Numbered from the stretch's first letter, positions 15,236-25,939 are shown. The stretch: 64,000 nt of DNA from Sphaerotilus montanus (GCF_013410775.1 NZ_JACCFH010000001.1:2356001-2420000); one strand, 5' to 3'. Notes: generated by a model from the letters alone, not told the origin. Numbers and translations are program-made.

Positions 15236-17491
15236 ATGGACAACACCGCCCTCCGCCAGCGCCTGAACAGCCGTTTCCCCGAAGTCGATGCGGTGTTCGA
15301 CGACCACGTCGCCCGCGCCCGCACGCTGCTGGGCGCGGACGAGGCCACGCTGCTGGCCTGGATCGATCTGGCCGGCTGGCTCGGGCGACTGGGTCGCGGG
15401 GTCGAGCCGCTGCTGGTCGCCCTGGAAACACTGCCCGAGGTGCTGCACACGGCCGGCGTCGGCGTGCTCCAGCCGCTGCGGGAGACGCTGGCGGCGCTGC
15501 AGAAATCGCCCGATGGCCGCGCCCTCGGGCCGCTGCTGCAGAGCCTGCCCGCGGTCGCGCGGCGGCTGCCGTCGGGGCCGCTGCTGGCGCGCTACTTCGC
15601 GCTGGTGCTGCGGCTGGCGGCGCGCACGCGGCTGTCCATCCACGGCCACCACGCCACCGAGCCCAGCCCCTGCCTGCCGACGCTGCTCGACCAGGCGCCG
15701 CGGCTGGTCGCGCAGGTGCCGCTGGACGGGCTGGCGCGCTGGATCGACGAAGGCGTGCGGCTGCACGGGCGCCACCCCGGGCACCTCGTCGCGTGGTTCG
15801 GGCTGGAGGCGCCCGACAGCCGCGCCGTGCTGCAGCGCGAGCGCCATGGCACGCTGCTGGTGGACGTGGAGCGCCGGCTCAGCCTGACGCTGCGCGGGCT
15901 GTGGAGCGACGAGGCGGCGCTGGTGCCGTGTCCGGTCGATCGCGACGGGCCGCCGTTTCGCCCGCACCTGGAGCCGGACGGCTTCCGCTTGCCCGAGGTG
16001 CTTGATGCCCGCGGCGACGTGTCCGCCCTGGCGCGCTACCGGGCGATGCTGGCCCACCTCGCCGCGCACCGCCGCTGGAGCCGGCCGCTGGTGGCCGACA
16101 ACCTGAGCCCGATGCAGCGGCTGGCGATCGAGTGTGTCGAGGACGCGCGCATCGACCAGCTGACGCTGCGCCGGCATCCCGGGCTGGCGCCGGTGCTGCG
16201 GGCGCTGCATCCGGTGGCGCCGGCCCCCGAGGCGATCGACGCAGCGGAGGCGGCCGGGCGGAGCACGCTGCGGCTGCGCCTGGTGCGGCTGTCGCGGGCG
16301 CTGCTGGACCCGGCCTTGCCCTGTGCGGGCGCCGATGACGAACTGCGCGGCCGGTTCCAGGCGCTGCTGGCCGAGGGCGAATCCGACACGTGCCAGATGG
16401 CCGACCTCGCGCTGCGCTGGGTGGCGCGGACGCGGCGGCAGAGCGACCAGTCGGCCCAGGTGGTGTTCGACGCGACCGAGGTTGACTGGCGCGACGACAA
16501 CCGCCACCTGTGGACCTACATCGAGGCGGGCGACGAGGAAGTCGCCTTCGACGACACGCACCGCCCGCCCCGCACGGCGCCCGACGACACCCGCCTGCCA
16601 CCCCACCTGTACCCCGAATGGGACCACGCGATCCGCGCCCACCGCCCCGACTGGGTCAGCGTCCACGACACGCTGCAGCCGGCGGGCGATGCGCGGCAGA
16701 TCGATGCGCTGCTGCAGCGCCACCAGCACACGGCGCGGCACCTGCAGCGGCTGCTCGACGCGCTCAAGCCGCAGGACCGCACCCGCCTGCGCCAGCAGGA
16801 AGAGGGCACCGAGCTGGACCTCGACGCCGCCGTGCGCGCGCTGATCGACACCCGCGCCGGCTGCACGCCCGACACCCGGGTGCAGATGTCCACCCGCACC
16901 GACGGGCGGGATTTCGCCGTGCTGCTGCTGCTCGACCTGTCGGCGTCGGTGAACGACGCGGTGCCGGCGGCGCCGGGCGAGACGGTGCTGTCGCTGAGCC
17001 GGGCGGCGGTGGCCTTGCTGGCCGGTGCGGTGGCGCAGCTCGGGGACCAGCTGGCGATCGCCGGCTTCCACTCGAACACGCGCCACGAGGTGCGCTACCT
17101 GCACCTGAAGGGCTTCGGCGAGGTCTGGGACGACACGCCCAAGGCGCGGCTGGCGGCGGTGGAGGGCGCGTACTCGACCCGCATGGGCGCCGCGCTGCGC
17201 CACGCTGGCCACCTGCTGTCAGGCCGGCGCGCCGACAAGCGCCTGCTGCTGGTCCTCACCGATGGCCAGCCCGCCGACATCGATGTCGCGGACCCGGCGC
17301 ACCTGATCGCCGACGCGGCCGAGGCCGTGCGCGCGCTGGACCGGCTGGGGCTGCACACCCACTGCATCAGCCTGGACGCGCGGGCGGACGACTACGTCGG
17401 GCAGATCTTCGGGTCGCGCTGGGCGGTGGTCGACCGGGTCGAGCAGTTGCCGCGGCGGCTGGTGGAGGTGTTCGCGGGGCTGACCCGTTAA
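15236..17491 (+). CDS. cbbO: RuBisCO activase adaptor CbbO (VWA domain)
   Basis: A 751-residue protein. The start MDNTALRQRLNSRFPEV is at ATG 15236. The long N-terminal half is helical and unlike other families. The C-terminal third is a von Willebrand A domain with a MIDAS metal site DLSAS around residue 567 (LLLLDLSASVND) and LVLTDGQPADID later. CbbO binds RuBisCO through the metal site and docks on the CbbQ ring. Its stop overlaps the stop of the convergent cbbR by two bases (TTAA), so there is no room for a terminator between them. Confidence 0.95.
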   Translation: MDNTALRQRLNSRFPEVDAVFDDHVARARTLLGADEATLLAWIDLAGWLGRLGRGVEPLLVALETLPEVLHTAGVGVLQPLRETLAALQKSPDGRALGPLLQSLPAVARRLPSGPLLARYFALVLRLAARTRLSIHGHHATEPSPCLPTLLDQAPRLVAQVPLDGLARWIDEGVRLHGRHPGHLVAWFGLEAPDSRAVLQRERHGTLLVDVERRLSLTLRGLWSDEAALVPCPVDRDGPPFRPHLEPDGFRLPEVLDARGDVSALARYRAMLAHLAAHRRWSRPLVADNLSPMQRLAIECVEDARIDQLTLRRHPGLAPVLRALHPVAPAPEAIDAAEAAGRSTLRLRLVRLSRALLDPALPCAGADDELRGRFQALLAEGESDTCQMADLALRWVARTRRQSDQSAQVVFDATEVDWRDDNRHLWTYIEAGDEEVAFDDTHRPPRTAPDDTRLPPHLYPEWDHAIRAHRPDWVSVHDTLQPAGDARQIDALLQRHQHTARHLQRLLDALKPQDRTRLRQQEEGTELDLDAAVRALIDTRAGCTPDTRVQMSTRTDGRDFAVLLLLDLSASVNDAVPAAPGETVLSLSRAAVALLAGAVAQLGDQLAIAGFHSNTRHEVRYLHLKGFGEVWDDTPKARLAAVEGAYSTRMGAALRHAGHLLSGRRADKRLLLVLTDGQPADIDVADPAHLIADAAEAVRALDRLGLHTHCISLDARADDYVGQIFGSRWAVVDRVEQLPRRLVEVFAGLTR

Positions 17492-18438
17492 CCCGGACCG
17501 GCGCCCCCACCGCCCATCCACGGCCGGTCATGTTCGGCCAGGTAGGTTTCACCCTCTTCCAGGATGAAGTAGCGGAACGCCTCCGCCGCCGGCGACAGCA
17601 GCCGCGACTGCAGATGCACCACGTTCCACGTCCGGATCACCGGCGAGTTCTCGACGTGGACCAGTTCGATCTCGCCCGCCCGCAGCTCCAGCCCGAGCGT
17701 GTGCAGCGACAGGAAGCTCAGCCCCATGCCGGCCATCACCGCCTGCTTGATGGTCTCGTTGCTGGGCATCTCCATCACGATGCGCGGTTCGGCGCGGTGC
17801 TGCTGGAAGAAGCGGTCCATCAAGGCGCGCGTGCCGGAGGCCGGCTCGCGCACGATGAGCGGGTAGTTCGACAGCATCTCCACCGAGGGCTGGCCCGAGC
17901 GCAGGACCGGGTGGCCGGGCGGCGCGACGAACACATGCGGGTGTGCGGCGAACGCTTCGGCACGGCAGGCCATCTCGCGCGGCGGGCGGCCCATGATGGC
18001 CAGATCGACCTCGCCGTCGGCCAGCATCGCCACCAGCTCCTCCCGGTTGTTGCCGACCTGCAGCCGCACGTCCACGCCCGGGTGCTCGATGCGGAATTTC
18101 GCCAGCAGCCGCGGCACGAAGTACTTCGCCGTGCTGACCAGTCCCACCGACAGCATCCCGGTTTCCAGCTTGCGGAACCGCGCCATCGCGTCGTCGGCGT
18201 CCTTCAGCGTGGCCAGCAGGCGCTTGGCGTAGACGAGGAAGTATTCGCCCGCGGTGGTCAGCGTCACCTTGCGCCCCTGCCGGTCGAACAGCGGCAGCTC
18301 GATCGCGGACTCCAGCTCCTTGACCTGCATCGTCACCGCGGGCGGTGTCAGGTGCAGCGCTTCGGCCGCGCGCACGAAGCTGAGGTTCCGGGCGACCTCG
18401 GTGAATACCCGGAGCTGTCGGAAGGTGACGGTCTTCAT
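17488..18438 (-). CDS. cbbR: LysR-type Calvin cycle regulator CbbR
   Basis: A 316-residue LysR regulator. The N-terminal helix-turn-helix is in [21 protein letters not shown], followed by [20 protein letters not shown]. The effector domain contains [20 protein letters not shown] and REPASGTR, typical of CbbR, which senses Calvin cycle metabolites or NADPH. ATG 18438 was chosen over an upstream frame to 18495, because it gives the usual [12 protein letters not shown] start. It is divergent from cbbE with a 104-base gap holding the predicted box, and convergent with cbbO. Confidence 0.96.
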   Translation of the reverse strand: MKTVTFRQLRVFTEVARNLSFVRAAEALHLTPPAVTMQVKELESAIELPLFDRQGRKVTLTTAGEYFLVYAKRLLATLKDADDAMARFRKLETGMLSVGLVSTAKYFVPRLLAKFRIEHPGVDVRLQVGNNREELVAMLADGEVDLAIMGRPPREMACRAEAFAAHPHVFVAPPGHPVLRSGQPSVEMLSNYPLIVREPASGTRALMDRFFQQHRAEPRIVMEMPSNETIKQAVMAGMGLSFLSLHTLGLELRAGEIELVHVENSPVIRTWNVVHLQSRLLSPAAEAFRYFILEEGETYLAEHDRPWMGGGGAGPG

Positions 18439-18468
18439 CGCGTGGGGATCTCGGCTCGATTTGTCTCG

Positions 18469-18515
18469 ATTCAGTTTCTCTGAATTACAAGACAAATATC
18501 GGTGAATTTACCTTA
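18469..18515. promoter_or_regulatory. Candidate CbbR box between cbbR and cbbE
   Basis: ATTCAG-N5-CTGAAT (18469-18485) is a perfect 6-bp inverted repeat. Seventeen bases after it comes TGAATTTACCTTA (18503-18515), the same 13-mer with the same spacing as before cbbM. The position in the cbbR/cbbE divergent region is the textbook site for CbbR binding and autoregulation. Confidence 0.75.
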
Positions 18516-18542
18516 AACGAGCGGCCGCCTAAATTGGGCTGC

Positions 18543-19244
18543 ATGAACCACCTTCCGCACCACCGCATCGCCCCGTCCATCCTGTCCGCCGACTTCGCCC
18601 GCCTGGGCGACGAGGTGAAGAACGTGCTCGCCGCGGGCGCCGACTGGATCCACTTCGACGTGATGGACAACCATTACGTCCCCAACCTGACCTTCGGACC
18701 GATGGTCTGCCAGGCGCTCAAGAAGCACGCGGTCAAGCCTGACGGCACGCCCGCCCCGATCGACGTGCACCTGATGGTGTCGCCGGTGGACGCGCTGGCG
18801 CAGGCCTTCTGCAAGGCGGGTGCGGATCTCGTGTGTTTCCACCCCGACGCGTCGCGCCACGTGGACCGCACGCTGCAGCTCATCCAGTCGGAGGGCTGCC
18901 AGACCGGCCTCGCGTTCAACCCGGCCGAGCCGCTGGACGTGCTGGAGTGGGTGATGGGCGAGGACGCGGACCGGGTGGATCTGGTGCTGATCATGAGCGT
19001 GAACCCCGGCTTCGGTGGCCAGAGCTTCCTCCCGAGCGCGCTGCGCAAGGTCGAGCGGGCGCGGCGGCTGATCGAGGCCAGCGGGCGCGACATCCGGCTC
19101 GAAGTCGATGGCGGCATCAAGACCGACAACATCCGCCGCGTTGCCGACGCGGGCGCCGACACCTTCGTCGCCGGCAGCGCCATCTTCAACCAGCCGGACT
19201 ACCGCGCCGTGATCGACGCGATGCGGGTCGAGCTGGCGCGCTGA
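18543..19244 (+). CDS. cbbE: Ribulose-phosphate 3-epimerase
   Basis: A 233-residue TIM-barrel enzyme interconverting ribulose 5-phosphate and xylulose 5-phosphate. Seen: [17 protein letters not shown] near the N-terminus, [17 protein letters not shown] (metal His/Asp), [20 protein letters not shown] and [15 protein letters not shown] 18543 was preferred to a TTG nine bases earlier; the ribosome site is weak. It is the first gene of the cbbEFPTZYA operon and is also known as rpe. Confidence 0.96.
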   Translation: MNHLPHHRIAPSILSADFARLGDEVKNVLAAGADWIHFDVMDNHYVPNLTFGPMVCQALKKHAVKPDGTPAPIDVHLMVSPVDALAQAFCKAGADLVCFHPDASRHVDRTLQLIQSEGCQTGLAFNPAEPLDVLEWVMGEDADRVDLVLIMSVNPGFGGQSFLPSALRKVERARRLIEASGRDIRLEVDGGIKTDNIRRVADAGADTFVAGSAIFNQPDYRAVIDAMRVELAR

Positions 19245-19305
19245 CGGCGTCGCCGCCGCTGATCCCACTGATTTCAAGAATTCCAAAGTCCCCCAGGAGA
19301 TTGCC

Positions 19306-20406
19306 ATGCCCTTGTCCAACCGGTCCACGCTGACCCAGTACCTGATCGAGGAGCGCCGCCGCTTCCCGAACGCCAGCGGCGCGCTGAACGCGCTGATCCT
19401 CGATGTCGCGCTCGCCTGCAAGGCGATTGCCCGGGCCGTCGCGTTCGGCGAACTCGGCGACGCGATGGGTGGGGTGGACGCCGCGGCGGTGCAGGGCGGG
19501 GCGGTCAACGTGCAGGGCGAGGAGCAGAAGAAGCTCGACGTGCTCAGCAACGAGGTCTTCATCCGGCGCAACGAGTGGTCGGGCTGTCTGGCCGGCATGG
19601 CGTCCGAGGAGATGGAGGCGCCGTACCAGATCCCTGCCCAGCACCTGCGCGGCCACTACCTGCTGGTGTTCGACCCGCTCGACGGCTCGTCCAACATCGA
19701 CGTGAACGTGTCGGTGGGCAGCATCTTCTCGATCCTGCGCGCGCCGCAGGACGTGATCGACAGCGGGCGCGATGTCGTCGAGGCCGATTTCCTGCAGCCG
19801 GGCGCGGCGCAGATCGCTGCCGGTTACGCGCTCTACGGGCCGACGACGATGTTCATGCTCAGCGTCGGCAACGGCGTGGCCGGCTTCACGCTGAACCCGA
19901 ACCTGGGCGAGTTCATGCTGACGCACGCCAACGTCCGCGTGCCCGAGGACACCCGCGAGTTCGCGATCAATGCGTCGAACGCGCGCTTCTGGGAGCCGCC
20001 GGTCAAGCGCTACGTGGACGAATGCCTGGCCGGTGCGCCAGGGCCGCGGGGCAAGGACTTCAACATGCGCTGGATCGCCTCGATGGTGGCCGAGGCGCAC
20101 CGCATCCTGATGCGCGGCGGCGTGTTCCTGTACCCACGTGACACCAAGGACGCCAGCAAGCCGGGTCGGCTGCGGCTGCTGTACGAGGCCAACCCGGTCG
20201 GCTTCCTGATGGAGCAGGCCGGCGGGCGCGCCTCGACCGGGCGGCAGCCGGTGCTGGGCGTGGCGCCGTCGTCACTGCACCAGCGCATCGGGCTGGTCTT
20301 CGGCTCGAAACACGAGGTCGAGCGCATCGAGCGCTACCACCGCGAACCGCCGCCGCGCGAACTGCACAACCCGCTGTTCAGCGAACGCAGCCTGTTCCGC
20401 GACTGA
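19306..20406 (+). CDS. cbbF: Class I fructose-1,6-bisphosphatase
   Basis: A 366-residue sugar phosphatase, the usual length for CbbF. Metal-binding motifs are [20 protein letters not shown] and, later, [14 protein letters not shown]. It also has the substrate-contact stretch [10 protein letters not shown]. It hydrolyses fructose 1,6-bisphosphate, and in CBB-linked copies often sedoheptulose 1,7-bisphosphate as well; no separate SBPase is seen here. AGGAG lies seven bases before the ATG. It follows cbbE by 61 bases and precedes prk. Confidence 0.96.
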   Translation: MPLSNRSTLTQYLIEERRRFPNASGALNALILDVALACKAIARAVAFGELGDAMGGVDAAAVQGGAVNVQGEEQKKLDVLSNEVFIRRNEWSGCLAGMASEEMEAPYQIPAQHLRGHYLLVFDPLDGSSNIDVNVSVGSIFSILRAPQDVIDSGRDVVEADFLQPGAAQIAAGYALYGPTTMFMLSVGNGVAGFTLNPNLGEFMLTHANVRVPEDTREFAINASNARFWEPPVKRYVDECLAGAPGPRGKDFNMRWIASMVAEAHRILMRGGVFLYPRDTKDASKPGRLRLLYEANPVGFLMEQAGGRASTGRQPVLGVAPSSLHQRIGLVFGSKHEVERIERYHREPPPRELHNPLFSERSLFRD

Positions 20407-20449
20407 CCCGACCCGAACCGACCAGATCAGACCCTCCGGAGACCCCGCC

Positions 20450-21334
20450 ATGTCCGAACGCCACCCCATCATCGCCATCACCGGCTCGTCCGGTGCCGGC
20501 ACCTCGTCGGTGACCCGCACCTTCGAGAACATCTTCCGCCGCGAACAGGTGCGCGCCGCGATCATCGAAGGCGACAGCTTCCACCGCCACGACCGCAAGG
20601 CCATGCGCGCCCGCCAGGCCGAAGCCGAAGCCGACGGTAACAAGCACTTCAGCCACTTCGGCCCGGAGAACAACCTCTTCCCCGAACTGGAGCAGCTCTT
20701 CCGCAGCTACGGCGAGACCGGCAACGGCATGCGCCGCAAGTACCTGCACGACCCGGTCGAAGCGGCGCCCTACCAGCAGGAGCCGGGCACGTTCACCGCC
20801 TGGGAGCGCCTGCCGGAGCACACCGACCTGCTGTTCTACGAAGGCCTGCACGGCGCCGTGGTCACCCCCGAGGTCAACATCGCGCAGCACCCGGACCTGC
20901 TGATCGGCGTCGTGCCGGTGATCAACCTGGAGTGGATCCAGAAGCTCTACCGCGACAAGAACGTGCGCGGCTACTCGGCCGAGGCGGTGACCGACACCAT
21001 CCTGCGCCGCATGCCCGACTACGTGAACTACATCTGCCCGCAGTTCGCGCACACGCACGTCAACTTCCAGCGCGTGCCGGTGGTGGACACGTCGAACCCG
21101 TTCATCGCCCGCGACATCCCGTCGGCGGACGAGAGCCTCTGCGTGATCCGCTTCGCCAACCCGAAGGGCATCGACTTCCAGTACCTGATGAACATGATCA
21201 AGGACTCGTTCATGTCGCGCGCCAACACGATCGTGGTGCCGGGCGGAAAGATGGAGCTGGCGATGCAGCTGATCTTCACGCCCTTCATCTGGCGAATGAT
21301 GGACCGCCGCAAGCGCGTCCTCCACGCGATCTGA
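20450..21334 (+). CDS. cbbP: Phosphoribulokinase
   Basis: A 294-residue kinase making ribulose 1,5-bisphosphate from ribulose 5-phosphate and ATP, the committed Calvin cycle step. The P-loop is ITGSSGAGTSSVTRTF at about residues 10-25. Further markers are EGDSFHRHDR, LFYEGLHGAVV and the RRMPDYVNYICPQF block of proteobacterial PRK. The length is standard for the bacterial octameric type (about 290). It sits between cbbF and tkt, with GGAG ahead of the start. Confidence 0.98.
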   Translation: MSERHPIIAITGSSGAGTSSVTRTFENIFRREQVRAAIIEGDSFHRHDRKAMRARQAEAEADGNKHFSHFGPENNLFPELEQLFRSYGETGNGMRRKYLHDPVEAAPYQQEPGTFTAWERLPEHTDLLFYEGLHGAVVTPEVNIAQHPDLLIGVVPVINLEWIQKLYRDKNVRGYSAEAVTDTILRRMPDYVNYICPQFAHTHVNFQRVPVVDTSNPFIARDIPSADESLCVIRFANPKGIDFQYLMNMIKDSFMSRANTIVVPGGKMELAMQLIFTPFIWRMMDRRKRVLHAI

Positions 21335-21404
21335 TCCGCCACCGCGCCCCGCCACCCGCCATGCCCGCGCACGCGGGCACCCACGCACCCCACCAGGCCC
21401 CTCC

Positions 21405-23414
21405 ATGACGTCCCCCTCCACCCCGGCCGACATGGCCAATGCTCTGCGCGCCCTCTCGATGGACGCCGTCCAGCGCGCCAACTCCGGCCACCCCGGCGCC
21501 CCGATGGGCATGGCCGAGATGGCGGTGGCGCTCTGGTCGCGCCACCTGCGCCACGACCCGAGTGATCCGCACTGGCCCGACCGTGACCGCTTCGTGCTCT
21601 CGAACGGCCATGCCTCGATGCTGCTCTACGCGCTGCTGCACCTGACCGGCTACGACCTCTCGATCGACGACCTGAAGGCGTTCCGGCAACTCGGCAGCCG
21701 CACCCCGGGCCACCCGGAAGTCGGCCACACGCCCGGCGTCGAGACCACCACCGGCCCGCTCGGCCAGGGCCTGACCAACGCGGTCGGCTTCGCGCTGGCC
21801 GAGAAGCTGCTGGCGCACGAGTTCAACCGCCCCGGCCACGCCATCGTCGATCACCACACCTACGTCTTCCACGGCGACGGCTGCCTGATGGAAGGCATCA
21901 GCCAGGAGGCGATCTCGCTGGCCGGCGTGTGGCAGCTGAACAAGCTGGTCGCGCTCTACGACGACAACGGCATCTCGATCGATGGCCCCGTGCAGGGCTG
22001 GTTCGCCGACGACACCGCCGCGCGTTTCCGCGCCTGCGGCTGGGACGTGATCGGCCCGATCGACGGCCACGACGTGGCGCTGGTCGACACCGCGCTGGCC
22101 CGCGCCCGGATCAGTGCGCAACGCCCCACGCTGATCATTTGCAAGACCCGCATCGGCCAGGGCTCGCCCAACCGCGCCGACACCGCCAAGGCCCACGGCG
22201 AGCCGCTCGGCGCGGCCGAGATCGCACTGACCCGCGCGGCGATCGGCTGGGCGCATGCGCCGTTCGAGATCCCCGACGCGGTGCGACTGGCCTGGGACGC
22301 GCGCGAAAACGGCCAGGCCGCCCACCGCGGCTGGCAGCAACGCTTCGCCGCCTACCGCGCCGCCCACCCGGCGCTGGCCGCCGAGTTCGAGCGCCGCGTG
22401 CTGCAGCGCGCGCTGCCGGCGGACTTCGCCGAGACGGTGGCAGAGACGCTGGTCCGCTTCGGCCAGTCCACCGAGCACGTCGCCTCGCGCAAGGCCTCGC
22501 AGAAGGTGCTGGCCCAGCTCGCGCCGCGCATCCCCGAACTGCTCGGTGGCTCGGCCGACCTGACCGGCTCGAACCTGACCGACTTCCCCGGCTGCGGCGC
22601 GGTGACCGGCGGCCATGTCGAAGGGCGCCACATCCACTACGGCGTGCGCGAGTTCGGCATGGCGGCGGTCATGAACGGCCTGGCGCTGCACGGCGGTTTC
22701 ATTCCCTACGGCGGCACCTTCCTCACCTTCAGCGACTACAGCCGCAACGCGTTGCGCATGGCCGCGCTGATGAAGCAGCGTGTTCTCCACGTCTTCACGC
22801 ACGACTCCATCGGCCTGGGAGAAGACGGCCCGACCCACCAGCCGGTCGAACATGCCGCCAGCCTGCGCCTGATCCCGAACCTGGATGTCTGGCGCCCCTG
22901 CGACGAGGCCGAGACCGCCGTCGCCTGGGTGCACGCGCTGTCGCAGGCGGACCGGCCGAGCGCGCTGCTGCTGTCGCGCCAGAACCTGCCGGCGCAGCCG
23001 CGCACCCCCGCGCAGGTGCTGGAGATCCGCCGCGGTGGCTATGTGCTGAGCGACCGCGCGCAGGCGCAGGCCGTGCTGCTGGCCACCGGCTCCGAGGTGG
23101 GCATGGCGGTGGCGGCGCAGCAGCGGCTGGACGCGCTCGGCGTGCCGGTGCGCGTGGTGTCGATCCCGTCGACCACGGTGTTCGACCGCCAGGACGCCGC
23201 CTGGCGGCGCACCGTGCTCGGCACCGGGCTGCCGCGCATCGGGGTCGAGGCCGGCGTGTCGCGCTGGTGGGGCCAGTACGGCTGTGTCGCGGCCCTTGGC
23301 GTCGACCGCTTCGGCGAGTCCGGCCCCGCGGCCGCCGTGTTCGCGCACGTCGGCCTGACGGTGGAGGCGCTGGTCGAGCTGGTGCAGCAGACCCTGGCGG
23401 CGGAGGCCGCATGA
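21405..23414 (+). CDS. cbbT: Transketolase
   Basis: A 669-residue thiamine-diphosphate enzyme of the regenerative phase. It shows ANSGHPGAPMGMAEMA, LSNGHASMLLYALLHL, GPLGQGLTNAVGFA, the ThDP motif HGDGCLMEGISQEA, EFGMAAVMNGLALHGG and DSIGLGEDGPTHQPVEH. The length is normal. The stop overlaps the gph start by four bases (ATGA). A short GCCCGC/GCGGGC hairpin without a T-run lies at 21363-21378, between cbbP and this gene. Confidence 0.97.
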   Translation: MTSPSTPADMANALRALSMDAVQRANSGHPGAPMGMAEMAVALWSRHLRHDPSDPHWPDRDRFVLSNGHASMLLYALLHLTGYDLSIDDLKAFRQLGSRTPGHPEVGHTPGVETTTGPLGQGLTNAVGFALAEKLLAHEFNRPGHAIVDHHTYVFHGDGCLMEGISQEAISLAGVWQLNKLVALYDDNGISIDGPVQGWFADDTAARFRACGWDVIGPIDGHDVALVDTALARARISAQRPTLIICKTRIGQGSPNRADTAKAHGEPLGAAEIALTRAAIGWAHAPFEIPDAVRLAWDARENGQAAHRGWQQRFAAYRAAHPALAAEFERRVLQRALPADFAETVAETLVRFGQSTEHVASRKASQKVLAQLAPRIPELLGGSADLTGSNLTDFPGCGAVTGGHVEGRHIHYGVREFGMAAVMNGLALHGGFIPYGGTFLTFSDYSRNALRMAALMKQRVLHVFTHDSIGLGEDGPTHQPVEHAASLRLIPNLDVWRPCDEAETAVAWVHALSQADRPSALLLSRQNLPAQPRTPAQVLEIRRGGYVLSDRAQAQAVLLATGSEVGMAVAAQQRLDALGVPVRVVSIPSTTVFDRQDAAWRRTVLGTGLPRIGVEAGVSRWWGQYGCVAALGVDRFGESGPAAAVFAHVGLTVEALVELVQQTLAAEAA

Positions 23415-24100
23415 GCGTCGATGCCGTCACCTTCGACCTCGACGGCACGCTGGTCGACACCGCCGCGGAGATCGCCGAGGCGGTCAACCGGACGCTGGCC
23501 GACTTCGGCCTCGCCCCGCGTCCGCTGGACGAGATCACCCACCTGATCGGCCACGGCCTGCACCCGCTGATGACCCGGCTGCTGCAGCGCCTGCAGGCCG
23601 AGCAGCCGGCGCTGGTCGGGCAGCTGCTGGCCGCGGAGGTGCTGCCCGCGCTCGACCGGCACTACGCCGCGACGGTCGGCACGCAGGCGCGGCCGTATCC
23701 GGGCGTGCCCGAGGCGCTCGACGTGCTGCTGGCCGAGGGCGTGCGGCTGGGCTGCGTCACCAACAAGGAAGGCCGCCACGCCCGGCGCGTGCTGGAGGTC
23801 TGCGGCCTGGCCGGCCGGCTGGAGCTGCTGATCGCCGGCGACACGCTGCCCGAGAAGAAGCCGCACGCCTCGGTGCTGCAGCAGGCGGCGCAGCGGCTGG
23901 GTGTGGTGCCCGGGCGGCTGGCGCATGTCGGCGATTCGCGCACCGACATCGAATCGGCCTGCAACGCCGGGGCCGCGGCCTGGGCGGTGCCCTATGGCTA
24001 CAACGGCGGCGAGCCGATCGAGGCCGCGGCGCCGCAACGGATCTTTGTCGGGCTGGCCGAGGTGGCCGCCCACGTGATCGACCTGAGGAGTGCCCGATGA
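23411..24100 (+). CDS. cbbZ: Phosphoglycolate phosphatase (HAD family)
   Basis: A 229-residue HAD hydrolase. Motif I is [14 protein letters not shown], motif II TNKEG, and motifs III/IV are EKKPH and [16 protein letters not shown]. It matches Gph/CbbZ, which removes 2-phosphoglycolate produced by the oxygenase side reaction of RuBisCO, an important task with an O2-sensitive form II enzyme. It overlaps cbbT at its start and cbbY at its end (both ATGA), so the three are translated together. Confidence 0.94.
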   Translation: MSVDAVTFDLDGTLVDTAAEIAEAVNRTLADFGLAPRPLDEITHLIGHGLHPLMTRLLQRLQAEQPALVGQLLAAEVLPALDRHYAATVGTQARPYPGVPEALDVLLAEGVRLGCVTNKEGRHARRVLEVCGLAGRLELLIAGDTLPEKKPHASVLQQAAQRLGVVPGRLAHVGDSRTDIESACNAGAAAWAVPYGYNGGEPIEAAAPQRIFVGLAEVAAHVIDLRSAR

Positions 24101-24879
24101 GCCAACTCGCTGCCGTGGTCTGGGATGTGGACGGCACGCTCGCCGAAACCGAGCGCGATGGCCACCGGGTGGCCTTCAACCGCGCGTTCGAGGCGCTCGG
24201 CGTGCCCTGGCGCTGGGACGTGGCGCGCTACGGCGAGCTGCTGACCGTCACCGGCGGGCGCGAGCGGCTGCTGCGCGACATGGGCACCCACGCCGATGCG
24301 CCAGCCCTGCTCGCCGAGCGGGAGGCCCTGGCGCAGCGGTTGCACGAGCGCAAGAACCAGTTCTACGCCGAGCTGGTCCAGGACGGCGCCATCGCGCTGC
24401 GTCCCGGTGTGGTCGCGCTGATGTCGGCGTGCGCGGACCGTGGCGTGCGCATGGCGCTGGCCACCACGACCAGCCGGACCAATGTCGCGGCGCTGCTGCG
24501 GGTGCACCTGGGCGTGCGCTGGGCGGCGTGGTTCGACGTGGTCGTCTGTGGCGAGGACGTGCGCCACAAGAAGCCCGACCCGGAGGTCTACCTGCAGGTG
24601 CTGGCCGGCCTGCGCCTCGGGCCGCTGCAGACGCTGGCGATCGAGGATTCGCCGGTCGGCGCGGCGGCGGCGCGGGCGGCGGAGGTGCCGGTGGTCGTGA
24701 CCCGCAGCGTGTACTTCGAGCAGGCGACCTTCGACGACGCCATCGCCATCGGCCCCGGCCTGCACCGCCGTGCGGACTGGCGGCCGGTCCTGCGCGGCGG
24801 GCACGGGGACTCCCCCGTCGGCCTCGACGACCTCATCGACTGGCACGCGCAGATGGACCGCGTGTCGCAGTTCGGCTGA
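24097..24879 (+). CDS. cbbY: CbbY, xylulose-1,5-bisphosphate phosphatase (HAD family)
   Basis: A 260-residue HAD phosphatase. Motif I is [18 protein letters not shown] with the CbbY-specific HR, followed by [16 protein letters not shown]. Later motifs are [20 protein letters not shown] and [11 protein letters not shown]. CbbY hydrolyses xylulose 1,5-bisphosphate, a misfire product that inhibits RuBisCO. With CbbQ/O it gives both physical and chemical repair in this locus. The start overlaps the cbbZ stop. Confidence 0.94.
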   Translation: MSQLAAVVWDVDGTLAETERDGHRVAFNRAFEALGVPWRWDVARYGELLTVTGGRERLLRDMGTHADAPALLAEREALAQRLHERKNQFYAELVQDGAIALRPGVVALMSACADRGVRMALATTTSRTNVAALLRVHLGVRWAAWFDVVVCGEDVRHKKPDPEVYLQVLAGLRLGPLQTLAIEDSPVGAAAARAAEVPVVVTRSVYFEQATFDDAIAIGPGLHRRADWRPVLRGGHGDSPVGLDDLIDWHAQMDRVSQFG

Positions 24880-24908
24880 ATTCCTTCCTTGCACCCAGGA
24901 GACTTCCG

Positions 24909-25931
24909 ATGGCCCTCATCTCACTGCGCCAGCTGCTCGACCACGCCGCCGAGCACGGCTATGGCGTGCCGGCGTTCAACATCAACAACCTCGAACAGGT
25001 CCAGGCGATCCTGCAGGCCGCCCAGGCCACGAACAGCCCGGTGATCCTGCAGGCCTCGGCGGGTGCGCGGAAATACGCGGGCGAGGCGTATCTGCGCCAC
25101 CTCGTGCTGGCGGCGGTCGAGACGCATCCGGACATTCCCATCGTGCTGCACCAGGACCACGGTGCTTCGGCCGCGGTGTGCGTGCAGGCGATCCGCTCGG
25201 GCTTCACCAGCGTGATGATGGACGGCTCGCTGCTCGAAGACGCGAAGACCCCGGCCAGCTACGACTACAACGTGCGTGTCACGGCCGACGTCTGCCGCAT
25301 CGCGCGGGCGGTGGGCGTGTCGGTCGAGGGCGAACTCGGCTGTCTCGGCTCGCTGGAGACCGGCGAGGCGGGCGAGGAGGACGGTGTCGGCGCCGAAGGC
25401 AAGCTCCGCCACGACCAGATGCTGACCGACCCGACCGAGGCGAAGGACTTCGTCGCGCGCACCGGCGTCGACGCGCTGGCCATCGCCATCGGCACCAGCC
25501 ACGGCGCCTACAAGTTCACCCGCCCGCCCACCGGCGAGATCCTCGCCATCGACCGCATCGCCGCCATCCACGCCGCGATCCCGAACACGCACCTGGTGAT
25601 GCACGGCTCGTCGAGCGTGCCGCAGGAGTGGCTGGCCATCATCCGCGAGTTCGGCGGCGACCTGAAGGAGACCTACGGCGTGCCGGTCGAGGAGATCGTG
25701 CGCGGCATCCGCAGCGGCGTGCGCAAGGTCAACATCGACACCGACATCCGGCTGGTGATGACGGGGGCGATGCGGCGCAGCTTCGCCCAGCAGCCGTCCG
25801 AGTTCGACCCGCGCAAGGCGCTGGCCGCTGCCACGAAGGCCGCGCAGGCGCTGTGCCAGCAGCGCTTCGAGGCGTTCGGCTGTGCGGGCATGGCCGGACG
25901 GATCCGGGCAAACCCGGTTGTGATGGCCTGA
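24909..25931 (+). CDS. cbbA: Class II fructose-bisphosphate aldolase
   Basis: A 340-residue class II (zinc-dependent) aldolase acting in the Calvin cycle. Seen: [36 protein letters not shown] with zinc His, [38 protein letters not shown] and [11 protein letters not shown]. Aldolases of this type also join erythrose 4-phosphate with DHAP to form sedoheptulose bisphosphate. AGGAG lies nine bases before the start. It is the last gene of the cbb operon; no terminator is evident, and a sulfur box begins nine bases after its stop. Confidence 0.97.
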   Translation: MALISLRQLLDHAAEHGYGVPAFNINNLEQVQAILQAAQATNSPVILQASAGARKYAGEAYLRHLVLAAVETHPDIPIVLHQDHGASAAVCVQAIRSGFTSVMMDGSLLEDAKTPASYDYNVRVTADVCRIARAVGVSVEGELGCLGSLETGEAGEEDGVGAEGKLRHDQMLTDPTEAKDFVARTGVDALAIAIGTSHGAYKFTRPPTGEILAIDRIAAIHAAIPNTHLVMHGSSSVPQEWLAIIREFGGDLKETYGVPVEEIVRGIRSGVRKVNIDTDIRLVMTGAMRRSFAQQPSEFDPRKALAAATKAAQALCQQRFEAFGCAGMAGRIRANPVVMA

Positions 25932-25939
25932 AATATCCG

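Noticed and set aside
21363-21378. Short GC-rich hairpin between cbbP and cbbT
   Set aside because: Stem of only 6 bp with no T-run; not a credible terminator inside an operon.
21285-23348. 687-codon minus-strand frame opposite transketolase
   Set aside because: His/Arg/Gly-rich translation without domains, wholly antisense to a clear transketolase gene.
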